A stretch of DNA of 44,811 bases from Hyphomicrobiales bacterium (GCA_003135415.1 PLBP01000041.1:1-44811); one strand, 5' to 3'. Numbered from the stretch's first letter, positions 25,335 through 34,705 are shown. Notes: a model not told the origin generated them from the sequence alone. Translations and numbers: made by a program.

Positions 25335-26629
25335 GCCACCAGCCCCTGCTCGAGATCGGCGATGATGTCCTCGTAATCCTCGAGCCCGATCGATAGCCGC
25401 ACCACGTCGGGCCCGGCGCCGGCCTGGGTCTTCTGCGCGTCGGAGAGCTGCCGGTGGGTGGTCGATGCCGGGTGAATAATGAGCGAGCGGGTGTCGCCGA
25501 TATTGGCGAGATGCGAGAAGAGCTTCACGTCGGATACGAGCTTGATACCCGCCTCGTAGCCGCCCTTCAGCCCGAAGGTGAACACGGCGCCCGAGCCCTT
25601 CGGCACGTAGCGCTTGGCAAGCTGGTTGTAGCGATCGCCCTTCAGGCCCGGGTAGCTCACCCACGCCACCTGCTTGTGGCTCGCTAGATACTCCGCGACC
25701 TTCAGCGCGTTGTCGCAATGACGCTGCATGCGCAAGGGCAAGGTCTCGATGCCGGTGAGAAGCAGGAACGCATTGAACGGCGAAAGCGCGGGGCCGATAT
25801 CGCGCAGGCCCAACACGCGGCAGGCGATGGCGAAGGCGAAGTTGCCGAAGGTCTCGTGCAGGATGATGCCGGAATATTCCGGCCGCGGCTCGGAGAGCAT
25901 CGGATAGCGGCCCTCGCGCGACCAGTTGAAGGTGCCGCCGTCGACGATGACACCGCCGATCGAGTTGCCGTGACCGCCGAGGAATTTCGTCGCCGAATGA
26001 ATCACGATATCGGCGCCATGCTCGAACGGCTTGCACAGATACGGCGTGGCGAGCGTGTTGTCGACGATCAGCGGCACGCCAGCGCGGCGGGCGACATTGC
26101 CGACCGCTTCGATGTCGGTGATCACGCCGCCGGGATTGGCGATCGACTCGATGAAGATCGCCTTGGTCTTGGGAGTGACGGCGCTCTCGAAGGTCTTGAT
26201 GTCGTCGGGGTCGGCCCACACCACGTTCCAGCCGAAATTCTTGAAGGCATGATTGAACTGGTTGATCGAGCCGCCATAAAGCTTCTTCGAGGCGATGAAC
26301 TCGTCTCCGGGCTTGAGCAAGGTGTGGAACGCAACCACCTGCGCGGCATGGCCGGAGGCGACGGAGAGGGCGGCGGTGCCACCTTCGAGTGCCGCGACGC
26401 GCTCTTCCAAGACGGCGCAAGTCGGATTGGTGATGCGGCTATAGATGTTGCCGAAGGTTTGCAGACCGAAAAGTGCCGCCGCGTGATCGACGTCGTCGAA
26501 TACGAAAGAGGTCGTCTGGTAGATCGGCGTGACCCGTGCGCCGGTGGTGGGATCGGGCTGCGCGCCGGCATGGATCGCGAGCGTGTTGAAACCGGGCGTC
26601 CGTATCTCGCCCTTGGTCGATTGATCCAT
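25331..26629 (-). CDS. metY: O-acetylhomoserine aminocarboxypropyltransferase (sulfhydrylase)
   Basis: A 432-residue PLP enzyme of the Cys/Met metabolism family. It makes homocysteine (or methionine from methanethiol) from O-acetylhomoserine and sulfide. Visible are SRITNPT (PLP phosphate region), ASGHAAQV, the VDNTLATPY segment with the PLP-binding Asp190, and the PLP lysine Lys215 in HSATKFLGG. Length and the inserted GNSIGGVIVDGG segment after the lysine fit MetY rather than the shorter MetZ or MetB. No SAM-II riboswitch was recognised in its 80-base leader. Confidence 0.92.
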   Translation of the reverse strand: MDQSTKGEIRTPGFNTLAIHAGAQPDPTTGARVTPIYQTTSFVFDDVDHAAALFGLQTFGNIYSRITNPTCAVLEERVAALEGGTAALSVASGHAAQVVAFHTLLKPGDEFIASKKLYGGSINQFNHAFKNFGWNVVWADPDDIKTFESAVTPKTKAIFIESIANPGGVITDIEAVGNVARRAGVPLIVDNTLATPYLCKPFEHGADIVIHSATKFLGGHGNSIGGVIVDGGTFNWSREGRYPMLSEPRPEYSGIILHETFGNFAFAIACRVLGLRDIGPALSPFNAFLLLTGIETLPLRMQRHCDNALKVAEYLASHKQVAWVSYPGLKGDRYNQLAKRYVPKGSGAVFTFGLKGGYEAGIKLVSDVKLFSHLANIGDTRSLIIHPASTTHRQLSDAQKTQAGAGPDVVRLSIGLEDYEDIIADLEQGLVA

Positions 26630-26684
26630 TGCACACCTACCTTGTGTATATCTTGGCTAATTTCAGTTATCCGACGTTATTTGC

Positions 26685-26710
26685 CGGGCGGGGCGCTCGT
26701 CAACCGCCCG
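26685..26710 (-). terminator. GC-rich hairpin after CoA-binding protein gene
   Basis: CGGGCGG (26685-26691) and CCGCCCG (26704-26710) pair over seven bases directly after the stop of the minus-strand CoA-binding gene. No T-run follows, so it is at best a weak terminator or mRNA-stabilising stem. Confidence 0.4.
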
Positions 26711-26711
26711 C

Positions 26712-27236
26712 TTAGTCGTCGCCGAGCTTGAGCCGCTGCACACCGCCGGGCAAGCGCTGGGCGCGCTTGGAAGAGAGCGTTCGGGTATTAACCCCAATCC
26801 AATTGATCTCGCCGGAGAGGCGGCCGTATTCGATCTTGGGGCAGCGATCCATCACCACCTTCATGCCGGCGGCCTCGGCCTTCGCCGCGACCGCATCGTT
26901 GCGAATGCCCTGTTGCATCCAAAACACGTCGGGGTGGTGGGGAAGGGCGAGCGCCTCGTCGAGGATCGGCGGCACGCTTTCCGAGTTGCGGAAGACATCG
27001 ACCATATCGATCTTTTCCGGCACGTCGGCGAGCTGGGCATAGGTCTTCTCGCCGCCGATATCTTGGCCGCCGCGCCCGGGATTGATCGGGAAGACGCGAT
27101 AGCCGCGCTCGGCAAGATACTTCACCACGAACATGCTCGGGCGATTATCCCCCGGGCTCGCGCCGACGACCGCGACGTTCTTCACGGTGTTGAGGATGCC
27201 GCGGATATAGCTGTCGTCGTAGCGATCGTGATTCAT
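26712..27236 (-). CDS. CoA-binding domain protein (YccU-like)
   Basis: A 174-residue soluble Rossmann-type protein of the CoA_binding_2 family. It shows NVAVVGASPGDNRPS near the N-terminus, RVFPINPG, and the C-terminal VVMDRCPKIEYGRL motif with its conserved cysteine. It binds CoA in family members of known structure; no reaction is assigned. It follows the enoyl-CoA hydratase gene by 28 bases and lies upstream of metY, all on the minus strand, so the three may share a transcript. Confidence 0.87.
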   Translation of the reverse strand: MNHDRYDDSYIRGILNTVKNVAVVGASPGDNRPSMFVVKYLAERGYRVFPINPGRGGQDIGGEKTYAQLADVPEKIDMVDVFRNSESVPPILDEALALPHHPDVFWMQQGIRNDAVAAKAEAAGMKVVMDRCPKIEYGRLSGEINWIGVNTRTLSSKRAQRLPGGVQRLKLGDD

Positions 27237-27264
27237 AGGGAACCGGCGGCAACAAGACGCCGCC

Positions 27265-28092
27265 TCAACGGTCTTCCCATTTCGGCTCGCGTTTCTCGAT
27301 GAAGGCGAGAATGCCCTCCTCGGCGTCGCGCGCCATCATGTTCTCGGCCATGACCTTGGCGCCGTATTTGTAAGCATCCATCAAGTTCATATCGCGCTGG
27401 CGGTAGAAAGCTTCCTTGCCGATCTTTTGCACGTAAGCCGATTTCGCGGTGATGGCGTGCGCAAGCTTGGTGGCCTCCTCGCGCTCGCGGCCCGTTGCGA
27501 CCACGCGATTGACCAAACCCATCTCGTAAGCGCGCTTCGCCGGAATCATCTCGCCGGTGAGTAGCATTTCCATCGCATGATTGCTCGCGACCTTGCGCGA
27601 GAGCGCCACCATCGGCGAGGAGCAGAAGAGGCCGATCTGCACGCCGGGAGTGGCGAAGCGCGCGGCTTCCGAGGCGACGACGAGATCGCAGGAGGCCGCG
27701 AGCTGGCAGCCGGCGGCGGTGGCGGCGCCGTGGACCGAGGCGATCACCGGCTGCGGCAGATGCATAACCTGCTGCATCATGCCGGCGCATTTTTCGAACA
27801 GCGCCGCGAAATAGGCGCGGCCGCGGTCGGGCTCGTTCCGGTGCGCGGTCATTTCCTTCAGATCATGGCCAGCGCTGAAGGCGGGGCCGTTGCCTGCGAT
27901 GATCACCGCGCGCACCGCGCGATCCTGGGCGATGGCATCGAATTCACCGATCAAGGCCGCAAGCAAGGCTTCGGAAAGCGCGTTCCGCGCCTCGGGGCGA
28001 TTGAGCGTGAGTGTGGCGATGCCGTCCTTGTCCTCGCGCAAAAGGACAGCGGAGCTTTGGGCGGGCAGCGGGGCGCGGGCAGGTTTCGACAT
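27265..28092 (-). CDS. Enoyl-CoA hydratase/isomerase family protein
   Basis: A 275-residue crotonase-fold enzyme. It shows LTLNRPEARNALS, the oxyanion-hole motif AFSAGHDLKEM, and HGAATAAGCQLAASCDLV. One catalytic glutamate of classical hydratases (Glu144 in the rat enzyme) is replaced by Ala or Thr in the second segment. The first reaction may therefore differ from simple enoyl-CoA hydration; many such paralogs have unknown substrates. The ATG at 28092 is chosen because the region upstream is low-quality frame extension and because it leaves room for the divergent thioesterase promoter. Confidence 0.85.
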   Translation of the reverse strand: MSKPARAPLPAQSSAVLLREDKDGIATLTLNRPEARNALSEALLAALIGEFDAIAQDRAVRAVIIAGNGPAFSAGHDLKEMTAHRNEPDRGRAYFAALFEKCAGMMQQVMHLPQPVIASVHGAATAAGCQLAASCDLVVASEAARFATPGVQIGLFCSSPMVALSRKVASNHAMEMLLTGEMIPAKRAYEMGLVNRVVATGREREEATKLAHAITAKSAYVQKIGKEAFYRQRDMNLMDAYKYGAKVMAENMMARDAEEGILAFIEKREPKWEDR

Positions 28093-28182
28093 CGTGGGCC
28101 CTTTGGCGGAAGCCTTTGCGTTTGCTGGCCCGCATAGTATCCGAAGAGGGAGCCGAAGCGAACAGCAAGGCGAAGGGCAGGC

Positions 28183-28620
28183 ATGAAAGCGCCGAAGATG
28201 ACCGCGGCCGAACTCGAAGAGCGCCTGTCGCGCGAATTTCCGCAAGGCGGCTACGGCAAGGACAAACGCACGCACATCGAAGCGGTGGGGCCGATGAGTG
28301 CACGGCTGCGCTACACAGTCACCGACAAGAACCTGCGCCCGGGTGGCACGGTCTCGGGGCCCACGCTCATGGGGATCGCCGACGGCGCGCTTTACGTAGC
28401 GATCCTGGCCCAGATCGGCTGGATGCCGCTGGCGGTGACGACGAGCCTCACCATCAATTTTCTGAGGAAACCCGCGCCCGGCGACATCATCGCCGATTGC
28501 AAACTGATCAAGCTCGGCAAGCGGTTAGCGGTCGGCGAGGTGGCGCTACGCTCGGACGGCGAAGACGAGCTTGTCGCGCATTGTGTCGCCACCTATTCAA
28601 TCCCATCTGTTGAAGGTTAG
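28183..28620 (+). CDS. PaaI-family hotdog-fold thioesterase
   Basis: A 145-residue protein of the 4HBT/PaaI family, which hydrolyses acyl-CoA thioesters. The hotdog pattern is visible: LRPGGTVSGPTLMGIADGAL (the hydrophobic helix with Asp) and LTINFLRKPAPGDIIADCKL in the central strands. It diverges from the enoyl-CoA hydratase gene with 90 bases between the starts. Substrate unknown; an aromatic or fatty acyl-CoA is plausible from the family. Confidence 0.85.
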   Translation: MKAPKMTAAELEERLSREFPQGGYGKDKRTHIEAVGPMSARLRYTVTDKNLRPGGTVSGPTLMGIADGALYVAILAQIGWMPLAVTTSLTINFLRKPAPGDIIADCKLIKLGKRLAVGEVALRSDGEDELVAHCVATYSIPSVEG

Positions 28621-28771
28621 GGTTAGGTATTCTGGTACCATTTTTATAACCCACTGATTTTGCTAATAGATACTTTCTCGCTGGTGATTGACCTCGTGCC
28701 GTCCGCCTTCTAAGACACGCGCGAATTTTTTTGCGCGCCCCTTTGCCGCGATCCCACAAACGGACACGACG

Positions 28772-29236
28772 ATGAAAACCTTTTCGGCCAAGGCCGCCGA
28801 CATCCAGAAGAAATGGATTTTGATCGACGCCACCGGCCTTATCGTCGGCCGGCTCGCCTCGATCGTCGCCATGCGGCTTCGCGGCAAGCACAAGCCCAGC
28901 TACACCCCGCACATGGATTGCGGCGACCACGTCATCGTCATCAATGCGGAAAAGATCGTGCTCACCGGCAAGAAGCGCGACAAGAAAGTCTATCACCACC
29001 ACACCGGCTTTCCCGGCGGCATTAAGACCCGGAGCGCGCGCTTCATCCTCGAAAGCAAGTTTCCCGAACGCATCGTGGAGAAGGCGGTCGAGCGCATGCT
29101 CGACGAAGGGCCGCTCGCGCGCCAGCAGTTCAGCAATTTACGCGTCTACAAGGGTTCGAACCACCCGCACGAGGCGCAGCAGCCGGTAGCGCTCGACGTC
29201 GGCGCGCTCAATCCGAAGAACAAGAGGGTCGCCTGA
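28772..29236 (+). CDS. rplM: 50S ribosomal protein L13
   Basis: A 154-residue L13 protein of the large ribosomal subunit. It has the family motifs [46 protein letters not shown] and [19 protein letters not shown]. The ATG at 28772 gives the standard N-terminus [10 protein letters not shown]; the upstream TTG frame is not used. It is followed by rpsI, whose ATG overlaps the stop by one base (TGATG), so the pair is translationally coupled. Confidence 0.97.
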   Translation: MKTFSAKAADIQKKWILIDATGLIVGRLASIVAMRLRGKHKPSYTPHMDCGDHVIVINAEKIVLTGKKRDKKVYHHHTGFPGGIKTRSARFILESKFPERIVEKAVERMLDEGPLARQQFSNLRVYKGSNHPHEAQQPVALDVGALNPKNKRVA

Positions 29237-29712
29237 TGGCCGAGACCGTGCAATCGTTCGAAGCACTTTCCGCGTTGAAGCCGGGGACCCCGGAGGCGCC
29301 CAAATACGTGCAGAAGCTCGACAAGCAGGGCCGCGCCTATGCCACCGGCAAGCGCAAGAACGCGGTGGCACGCGTTTGGCTGAAGCCCGGCTCCGGCAAG
29401 ATCGTCGTCAATACGAGAACGCTGGAGACCTATTTCGCGCGGCCCGTATTGCGCATGATGATCCAGCAGCCTTTCACCGCCTCGAACCGGCAGGGTCAGT
29501 ACGACGTGAACTGCCAGGTTTCCGGCGGCGGCCTATCGGGGCAGGCGGGAGCGCTCCGTCACGGCGTTTCGCGCGCGCTCACTTATTTCGAGCCGGATCT
29601 GCGCGGCGTGTTGAAGAAGGGCGGCTTTCTCACTCGCGACTCGCGCGTCGTCGAGCGCAAGAAGTACGGCCGCAAAAAAGCCCGCCGCAGCTTCCAGTTC
29701 TCGAAGCGCTAA
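29236..29712 (+). CDS. rpsI: 30S ribosomal protein S9
   Basis: A 158-residue S9 protein. It shows the core [19 protein letters not shown], the [19 protein letters not shown] segment and the basic tail ending FQFSKR, which reaches the P site of the ribosome. The N-terminal extension of about 35 residues before the core is typical of Hyphomicrobiales. It is coupled to rplM and followed by a good terminator. Confidence 0.97.
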   Translation: MAETVQSFEALSALKPGTPEAPKYVQKLDKQGRAYATGKRKNAVARVWLKPGSGKIVVNTRTLETYFARPVLRMMIQQPFTASNRQGQYDVNCQVSGGGLSGQAGALRHGVSRALTYFEPDLRGVLKKGGFLTRDSRVVERKKYGRKKARRSFQFSKR

Positions 29713-29736
29713 AAACTTTCCTCGCAGGTTTACGCG

Positions 29737-29763
29737 AAGGGCGCATTTTTCATGCGCCCTTTT
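29737..29763 (+). terminator. Rho-independent terminator after rpsI
   Basis: The ten-base stem AAGGGCGCAT (29737-29746) pairs with ATGCGCCCTT (29752-29761) around the loop TTTTC, followed by further T. It ends the rplM-rpsI operon, and the A-rich other side lets it also serve the convergent minus-strand gene. Confidence 0.85.
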
Positions 29764-29791
29764 CGTTTGCGATGCCGGTCGCGGCCTAGAG

Positions 29792-30295
29792 TCAGTTCAT
29801 CTCGAGAAAGGCCTCGAATTTCGCCAAGATATCCTGAAGTTTCTTTCCGGCCTCAACCAGCGGAATGTTTTGAATATCGGTTCCCGCTATCACGCCCGCG
29901 ATGAGCCGCAATTCGGAATCGATCAAAAATATCTGGCTCCCGAGCACCTCGCGGGTACCGACGAGGTACTGGCCCGTGGCGGGAACATTCGCGAAAAAAT
30001 AGGATTGGCGGGCGACCGGATCGGTGACGGTGGCCTGGCGGATGATGACGCCGTCGCCGAGCCCTAAGGCGCCGCTGATCCGGTCGTTGAGGCGTACATT
30101 TTCGCCGCGCTGATCGATCACCCGCAAGAGCTTTTCCAGCTGCACCTGCGAGATCGGCGACCGCCTGGCCGCCGGTTGCGCGCTCGTGGGCAGCAGCAAA
30201 TGCGCATTCGCGATCATGAAAGCGAGCGCGAAGACGGTCATGTAGGCGAGAAAATGTGCCGGTTTTGCCGGGCGGCGCTTGGTCATGTTGGGCAT
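29792..30295 (-). CDS. Hypothetical exported protein
   Basis: A 167-residue protein of unrecognised family. A basic start and a hydrophobic stretch (about 14-32) suggest a signal peptide or single anchor. The remaining part looks globular and beta-rich, with QSYFFANVPATGQYLVGTRE and a terminal helix. The start is uncertain: ATG 30295, 30286 and 30355 are all in frame and none has a strong ribosome-binding site. It is convergent with rpsI and divergent from the diguanylate cyclase genes. No function is proposed. Confidence 0.6.
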   Translation of the reverse strand: MPNMTKRRPAKPAHFLAYMTVFALAFMIANAHLLLPTSAQPAARRSPISQVQLEKLLRVIDQRGENVRLNDRISGALGLGDGVIIRQATVTDPVARQSYFFANVPATGQYLVGTREVLGSQIFLIDSELRLIAGVIAGTDIQNIPLVEAGKKLQDILAKFEAFLEMN

Positions 30296-30581
30296 CAGAA
30301 GGTCTGTCTCGCAGACTGGCTTCGTTCTTTCAATATGGCCCCTGTTTTCAGACATGTCTTCGTTACATGGCGCGGCTGGACTTGAAATCGCTGGAGTCAC
30401 TGCGCTCAAGCGGGATCGTCATCACATTTTCTGAAAATTCTATCCATCGCGGCAAGCCGGGAACAACCTTACGCAACGCTTACACAAAACCGCACCGCGA
30501 CCATTCATATTGCAAATGTCGGCTAAGGAAATTCGCAACGCGCATGCTGCATGTTTGTACCTAGGAGATGCGGAAGACCCG

Positions 30582-31895
30582 ATGCTGCTCGACATTCCAA
30601 CCCTGATTATCGTTTCGATTTTCGTCACAGCGCTCCTGGGGCTGTTGCTCCTGTTCGTGTGGGTACAGGACCGCAGTATTCAGGCACTCGCCTGGTGGGG
30701 CGTTGCCTATCTCGTCGCAGGATCGTCGATCGCGCTCTTGAGCGGACAATTTACGGTGTCGAATGCGGCTTCGATCGATATCGCGAGCGCGCTCCTGTTT
30801 GCCGCCTGCGGACTGTCGTGGAATGGCGCGCGGCTGTTCGACGATAAACCGGTGCGGCCATTCTCGATGTTCGCGGGCGCCCTGATTTGGTTGCTGGCCT
30901 GCCTGATCCCGGCGTTCTCGGCCTCGACTACGGGCCGGATGATCGTGAGTTCGTTGATCGTCTCCAACTACACGCTGGTGACCGCCTTCGAGTTGTGGAG
31001 CGGGCGGGCGGAGAAACTCGTCACGCGCTGGCCGGCGATGCTGGTGCTTGCCCTTCACGGCGTGGTCTTTCCGGCCCAGATCCCGTTGACCATGTGGCTG
31101 CCGGAAGGGCGTGAGGCGCCGCTCTTTTCCAACGGCTGGATCGCGCTGTTGGCGCTCGAGACGTTGCTCTATGTGATCGCCACCGCCTTCATTGTGCTGG
31201 CGATGGCAAAGGAGCGGAACGAGCGCATTCACAAAACGGCGGCGAGCACCGACCCCTTGACCGGTGTTCCCAATCGCCGCGCCGTCATCGCCGCCGGCAA
31301 CACGCTGATCCGCACCAAGGCGGCTCCCGAACGGCCGGTGGCGGCGCTCATGTTCGACCTCGACTCCTTCAAGGCCATCAACGACCGCTTCGGACATGCC
31401 ATCGGCGATCGCGTGCTGAAAGTGTTCGCGAATACGGCGACCGCGAATCTGCGGTCCACCGATATTTTTGGCCGGCTGGGCGGCGAGGAATTCGCCGCCA
31501 TCTTGCCCAACATGGATATCGACGCGGCGATGACCGCGGCCGAGCGCGTGCGCACGGCGTTCATGCAAGCCGCGACTGAGATCGACGGTCATCCGGTGCA
31601 TGGATCGCTCTCCGCCGGGATCACGATCACTACCGATTCCACGACCAATCTGGATGCGCTTTTGTCGATCGCGGACGAAGCGCTCTATGTCGCCAAGGCG
31701 AACGGGCGAAACCGCGTCGAGGTGGCGAGTAGGCACAGTTGGCAGCCGCCTGCTCCGATCGAGGAGGTCTCGCCGGGGACAGCGCCGGAAGCTTCGATTA
31801 TTCGTCTCAATACGGGGCATGGCGAAAAGGTGCGGACGCGCGGTAGCGGTGAAAGTTCCGCTGCCGCAACCGCGACCGCGCTCGACTCGGCATGA
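30582..31895 (+). CDS. Membrane diguanylate cyclase (GGDEF), first of tandem pair
   Basis: A 437-residue protein with six or seven N-terminal membrane helices (about residues 4-200) and a GGDEF domain (about 225-385). This domain makes cyclic di-GMP from two GTP. The active site reads GGEEF, and the inhibitory-site RSTD lies five residues before it, so both catalysis and product feedback look intact. The domain opens with DPLTGVPNRRA. No EAL domain is present. The ATG at 30582 is chosen for its GGAAG five bases upstream (30572-30576). It is a close paralog of the next gene along its whole length. Confidence 0.88.
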   Translation: MLLDIPTLIIVSIFVTALLGLLLLFVWVQDRSIQALAWWGVAYLVAGSSIALLSGQFTVSNAASIDIASALLFAACGLSWNGARLFDDKPVRPFSMFAGALIWLLACLIPAFSASTTGRMIVSSLIVSNYTLVTAFELWSGRAEKLVTRWPAMLVLALHGVVFPAQIPLTMWLPEGREAPLFSNGWIALLALETLLYVIATAFIVLAMAKERNERIHKTAASTDPLTGVPNRRAVIAAGNTLIRTKAAPERPVAALMFDLDSFKAINDRFGHAIGDRVLKVFANTATANLRSTDIFGRLGGEEFAAILPNMDIDAAMTAAERVRTAFMQAATEIDGHPVHGSLSAGITITTDSTTNLDALLSIADEALYVAKANGRNRVEVASRHSWQPPAPIEEVSPGTAPEASIIRLNTGHGEKVRTRGSGESSAAATATALDSA

Positions 31896-32013
31896 TTGAA
31901 AAAAGGAGTTCGAATTATTTTCAATTTTAGTCATCCTGCGGCCGGTTTTATAAGCGCGGCGGCGCATATTCGAGCGCACGCAATCGCGCGATTGCAGGGG
32001 TGCGGATAACGCC

Positions 32014-33324
32014 ATGAACCTCGACGTCGACACGCTGTTCACCGTCACCATCGTGGTGATGGCGCTCCTCGGACTGCTCCTCATCCTCGTCTGGCTGCAG
32101 AACCGCGGGATGCGGGCGCTCGTCTGGTGGGGCGCGGCCTATCTCGTTGGCGGCATGTCGGTTTGGCTGTTGGGCGAGCGCGGCTCGGTCTCGGACCTGA
32201 TGTCGATCGACCTTGCGAACGCGCTCCTGTTCGTTGCCTGCGGCCTGACCTGGAGCGGCGCGCGGCTGTTCGACGGACGCGGCGTCAAGCCCGTCGCTAT
32301 GCTCATCGGCACCTTCATGTGGGTCGGCGCCTGCCAAATCCCGAGCTTCATGGCCTCGATGGATGCGCGGGTGATCCTCTCCTCGGTGATCATCTCGGGC
32401 TACACCATGGTGATCGCGTTCGAATTCTGGCGTGGCCGCGCCGAGCCGCTCGGCTCGCGCTGGCCCGCGATCGTCGTGCTCGGGGCGCATAGCGTGCTGT
32501 TCTTGCTGCGCGTTCCCTTCGCGCTCGCAAGTCCGCTCGAGGGCTCCTCCGTTTCGCTATGGAACAATGGCTGGTTCGCGATCATCGCCTTGGAGTCGCT
32601 GCTCTATGCGATCGCCTTCGCGGTCATCGTCGTCGCCATGGCGAAGGAGCGTATGGAGCTCAAGCACAAGAAGTCCGCGCTCAGCGATCCGCTCACCGGC
32701 ATCGCCAACCGCCGCGCCTTCTTCGACGAGACGCTTCTACGCCTCGTTCCCGCGAACAAGGATCCGCGGCCGCTCGCGGTGTTGCTATTCGATCTCGACC
32801 GCTTCAAGCGGATCAACGACCGCTTCGGGCATGCGATCGGCGACAAGGTGCTTCGCCTGTTCGCCGAAAAGGCCACGGCAAATTTGCGCCAAGCCGATCT
32901 TGTCGGGCGGCTCGGCGGCGAGGAATTCGCCGCCGTGTTGAGCGGCGTCGAGCTTTCGACCGCGTTCATGTTCGCGGAGCAGGTTCGCATCGCCTTCGCG
33001 GCCGCCGCCCGCGTGGTCGACGGCCACCGCGTTTCGGCGACCGTTTCGGCGGGCATCGGGCTCTTGACCGCTTCGGAAGCCGACGTCGACAGCCTGCTCG
33101 CGCGCGCGGACCAAGCGCTTTACGTGGCGAAGGCGCGGGGCAGGGATCGTGTCGAGATCGCCGAAGTCGACCGGCCGCGTGCCTGGCGGCCGGCCGAGGA
33201 CGAATGGAGCCCCGCGCTCGCGCCCGCGGGCGTCGAGCCGGAGGTGCTTGCGCCCGTTACCCTGGTGAGGCCGGCGCTTGTCTCCGGCAGCGTGACACCG
33301 ATCCGCAAGGTTGGAATCCATTAA
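32014..33324 (+). CDS. Membrane diguanylate cyclase (GGDEF), second of tandem pair
   Basis: A 436-residue paralog of the preceding protein. It has the same membrane region (shared LVWLQNRG-like, ALVWWGAAYLVGG and ALLFVACGL segments) and the same GGDEF domain. It keeps GGEEF, the inhibitory-site motif RQAD five residues upstream, and DPLTGIANRRAF. It lies 118 bases downstream of the first copy. The C-terminal tail after the catalytic domain is proline- and valine-rich and differs between the two. They may respond to different signals through the membrane part. Confidence 0.88.
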   Translation: MNLDVDTLFTVTIVVMALLGLLLILVWLQNRGMRALVWWGAAYLVGGMSVWLLGERGSVSDLMSIDLANALLFVACGLTWSGARLFDGRGVKPVAMLIGTFMWVGACQIPSFMASMDARVILSSVIISGYTMVIAFEFWRGRAEPLGSRWPAIVVLGAHSVLFLLRVPFALASPLEGSSVSLWNNGWFAIIALESLLYAIAFAVIVVAMAKERMELKHKKSALSDPLTGIANRRAFFDETLLRLVPANKDPRPLAVLLFDLDRFKRINDRFGHAIGDKVLRLFAEKATANLRQADLVGRLGGEEFAAVLSGVELSTAFMFAEQVRIAFAAAARVVDGHRVSATVSAGIGLLTASEADVDSLLARADQALYVAKARGRDRVEIAEVDRPRAWRPAEDEWSPALAPAGVEPEVLAPVTLVRPALVSGSVTPIRKVGIH

Positions 33325-33348
33325 TCATTTCGGGGTTACCCTCTATTC

Positions 33349-33564
33349 ATGGCGATCGGGGCAACCAAGGCATCGAATGCCGATCTCGCGCGGCTCGAGA
33401 CCGCCGCAGCACTTGCGGGTTGTGCGCTGGTCTGCGCCCATCAATCCGCCGAGGAATTCCACAGCGCGCTCATTCGTGAATATCTAAGCGTGCATGGCCG
33501 GAGGCAAGTCACTTTTTTCGTGCTCACCCTCGGGATTCTCGCGGCCGTCTTTATTTGGTTCTGA
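33349..33564 (+). CDS. Small hypothetical protein with C-terminal membrane anchor
   Basis: A 71-residue protein with a soluble helical part and one hydrophobic helix at the very end (VTFFVLTLGILAAVFIWF), which suggests a tail-anchored membrane protein. It starts 24 bases after the second diguanylate cyclase gene. Its last 14 bases overlap the end of the convergent acyltransferase gene. The family is not recognised and no strong ribosome-binding site is seen. Confidence 0.5.
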   Translation: MAIGATKASNADLARLETAAALAGCALVCAHQSAEEFHSALIREYLSVHGRRQVTFFVLTLGILAAVFIWF

Positions 33565-34705
33565 GCGGCGCTCCAACGACCCATCCGGACGCGTAGCCTT
33601 TGATGCGATCCGCCGCGCGCGAAACCGCCGGCTCGATCCAGCCGATCACCGCATAGGACACTGCAATCACGAGTTTGCGGCCGCGCGGCTCGACATAGTG
33701 CGAGACGGCGAAAGCGATTCCGATCATGACAATGGCCATTGCGGGAACAAGAATTTCCGCGGGGATATACCGGCCGAGCCGATTGAAGGCGATAAAGCCC
33801 ACATGCTGATGCAAGAGATAAAGCGGGTAGGTGAGGCCACCAAGCGCCAGCAGAACTTTTCCCGGCAAAGGGATGCGCTTGATCCGGCTTGCGGCCGCGA
33901 CCAGCGCGATCGCTACTATCGTCAACCCGATCATCACCTTTGGGTCGATGAAGGTGGAATAATGATCGGCGGTCCATCGGCCGCCGGATAGCGCCTCGCT
34001 GCAGGCGATGACGGTGGAAACCACGATCAGAAACGGCGCCTGCCAACCGCGCCTGCCGCCGGCGATTTCCGCCAGCAGGATTCCGGCGCAGAAAAACCCG
34101 GCGTAATCCGTGACGAACAGATAGTGAATGATTTTCGAGTGCAGCAACGCCTCGTTCGCGAGCGCGATCGAAAGCCATCCCAACACGATCTCGTCCACGC
34201 GGCGCGGGAACAGGCCAAAGGCGATGAAGAGCGCCATCCAGCCATAGAAAATGATCTCGAGCACAACCGACCAGTAGGAACCGTCCATGAACGGCTGGCC
34301 GAAAGCCGGCGACAGCATGGTTAAATTCGCGGCCCAATGAACGAAGGATGTCTCGAAACGGGGCGCGCCGAGAAAATAGGTCGCGAAGAACGTCACGGTC
34401 ATGCAGACCGCGAAAGCGGGCCACAACCGGGCTGCCCGCGCGATGCCGAAGTCGATCGCCGTTCGCCCAACCGCGGAGCGGGCGATCACGAAGCCCGAAA
34501 TCACAAAGAACAGCTGGACGCCGAACGAGCCGTATTTCGCGACCGGCTCAAGCAGGGGCAGGGAGATATTGGTAAACCCGTCCGCGGCGGCGCCCCGGTA
34601 AGCATAGTGAAAGAGGACGACCGCAAGCGCCGCGAGCAGCCGGAGCAAATCCAGGGCAGGTACGCGATCTTGCTCATGCTTCGTCTTCGGCGAAATCTGC
34701 GACAA
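33551..34705 (-). CDS. Acyltransferase family 3 membrane protein (OafA/NodX-like)
   Basis: A 384-residue membrane protein of the Acyl_transf_3 family, which moves acetyl or other acyl groups onto surface or secreted sugars. It has ten or so membrane helices, the DLLRLLAALAVVLFHY start with its conserved His, and the FFVISGFVI motif. A TTG at 34705 is favoured because GGAGA stands five bases upstream; an upstream TTG at 34750 would add 15 unconserved residues. The target polymer is unknown; the polysaccharide made by the 12-20 kb locus is a candidate. Confidence 0.83.
   Translation of the reverse strand: MSQISPKTKHEQDRVPALDLLRLLAALAVVLFHYAYRGAAADGFTNISLPLLEPVAKYGSFGVQLFFVISGFVIARSAVGRTAIDFGIARAARLWPAFAVCMTVTFFATYFLGAPRFETSFVHWAANLTMLSPAFGQPFMDGSYWSVVLEIIFYGWMALFIAFGLFPRRVDEIVLGWLSIALANEALLHSKIIHYLFVTDYAGFFCAGILLAEIAGGRRGWQAPFLIVVSTVIACSEALSGGRWTADHYSTFIDPKVMIGLTIVAIALVAAASRIKRIPLPGKVLLALGGLTYPLYLLHQHVGFIAFNRLGRYIPAEILVPAMAIVMIGIAFAVSHYVEPRGRKLVIAVSYAVIGWIEPAVSRAADRIKGYASGWVVGAPLRTK

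Noticed and set aside
26630-26711. Possible SAM-II riboswitch before metY
   Set aside because: This is a usual site for one in alphaproteobacteria, but the conserved pseudoknot sequences could not be matched. A covariance search (Rfam SAM_alpha) would decide.
28688-28716. TTGACC and TAAGAC spaced 17 bases before rplM as a promoter
   Set aside because: The -10 element is a poor match and such pairs arise by chance; kept out of the feature list.
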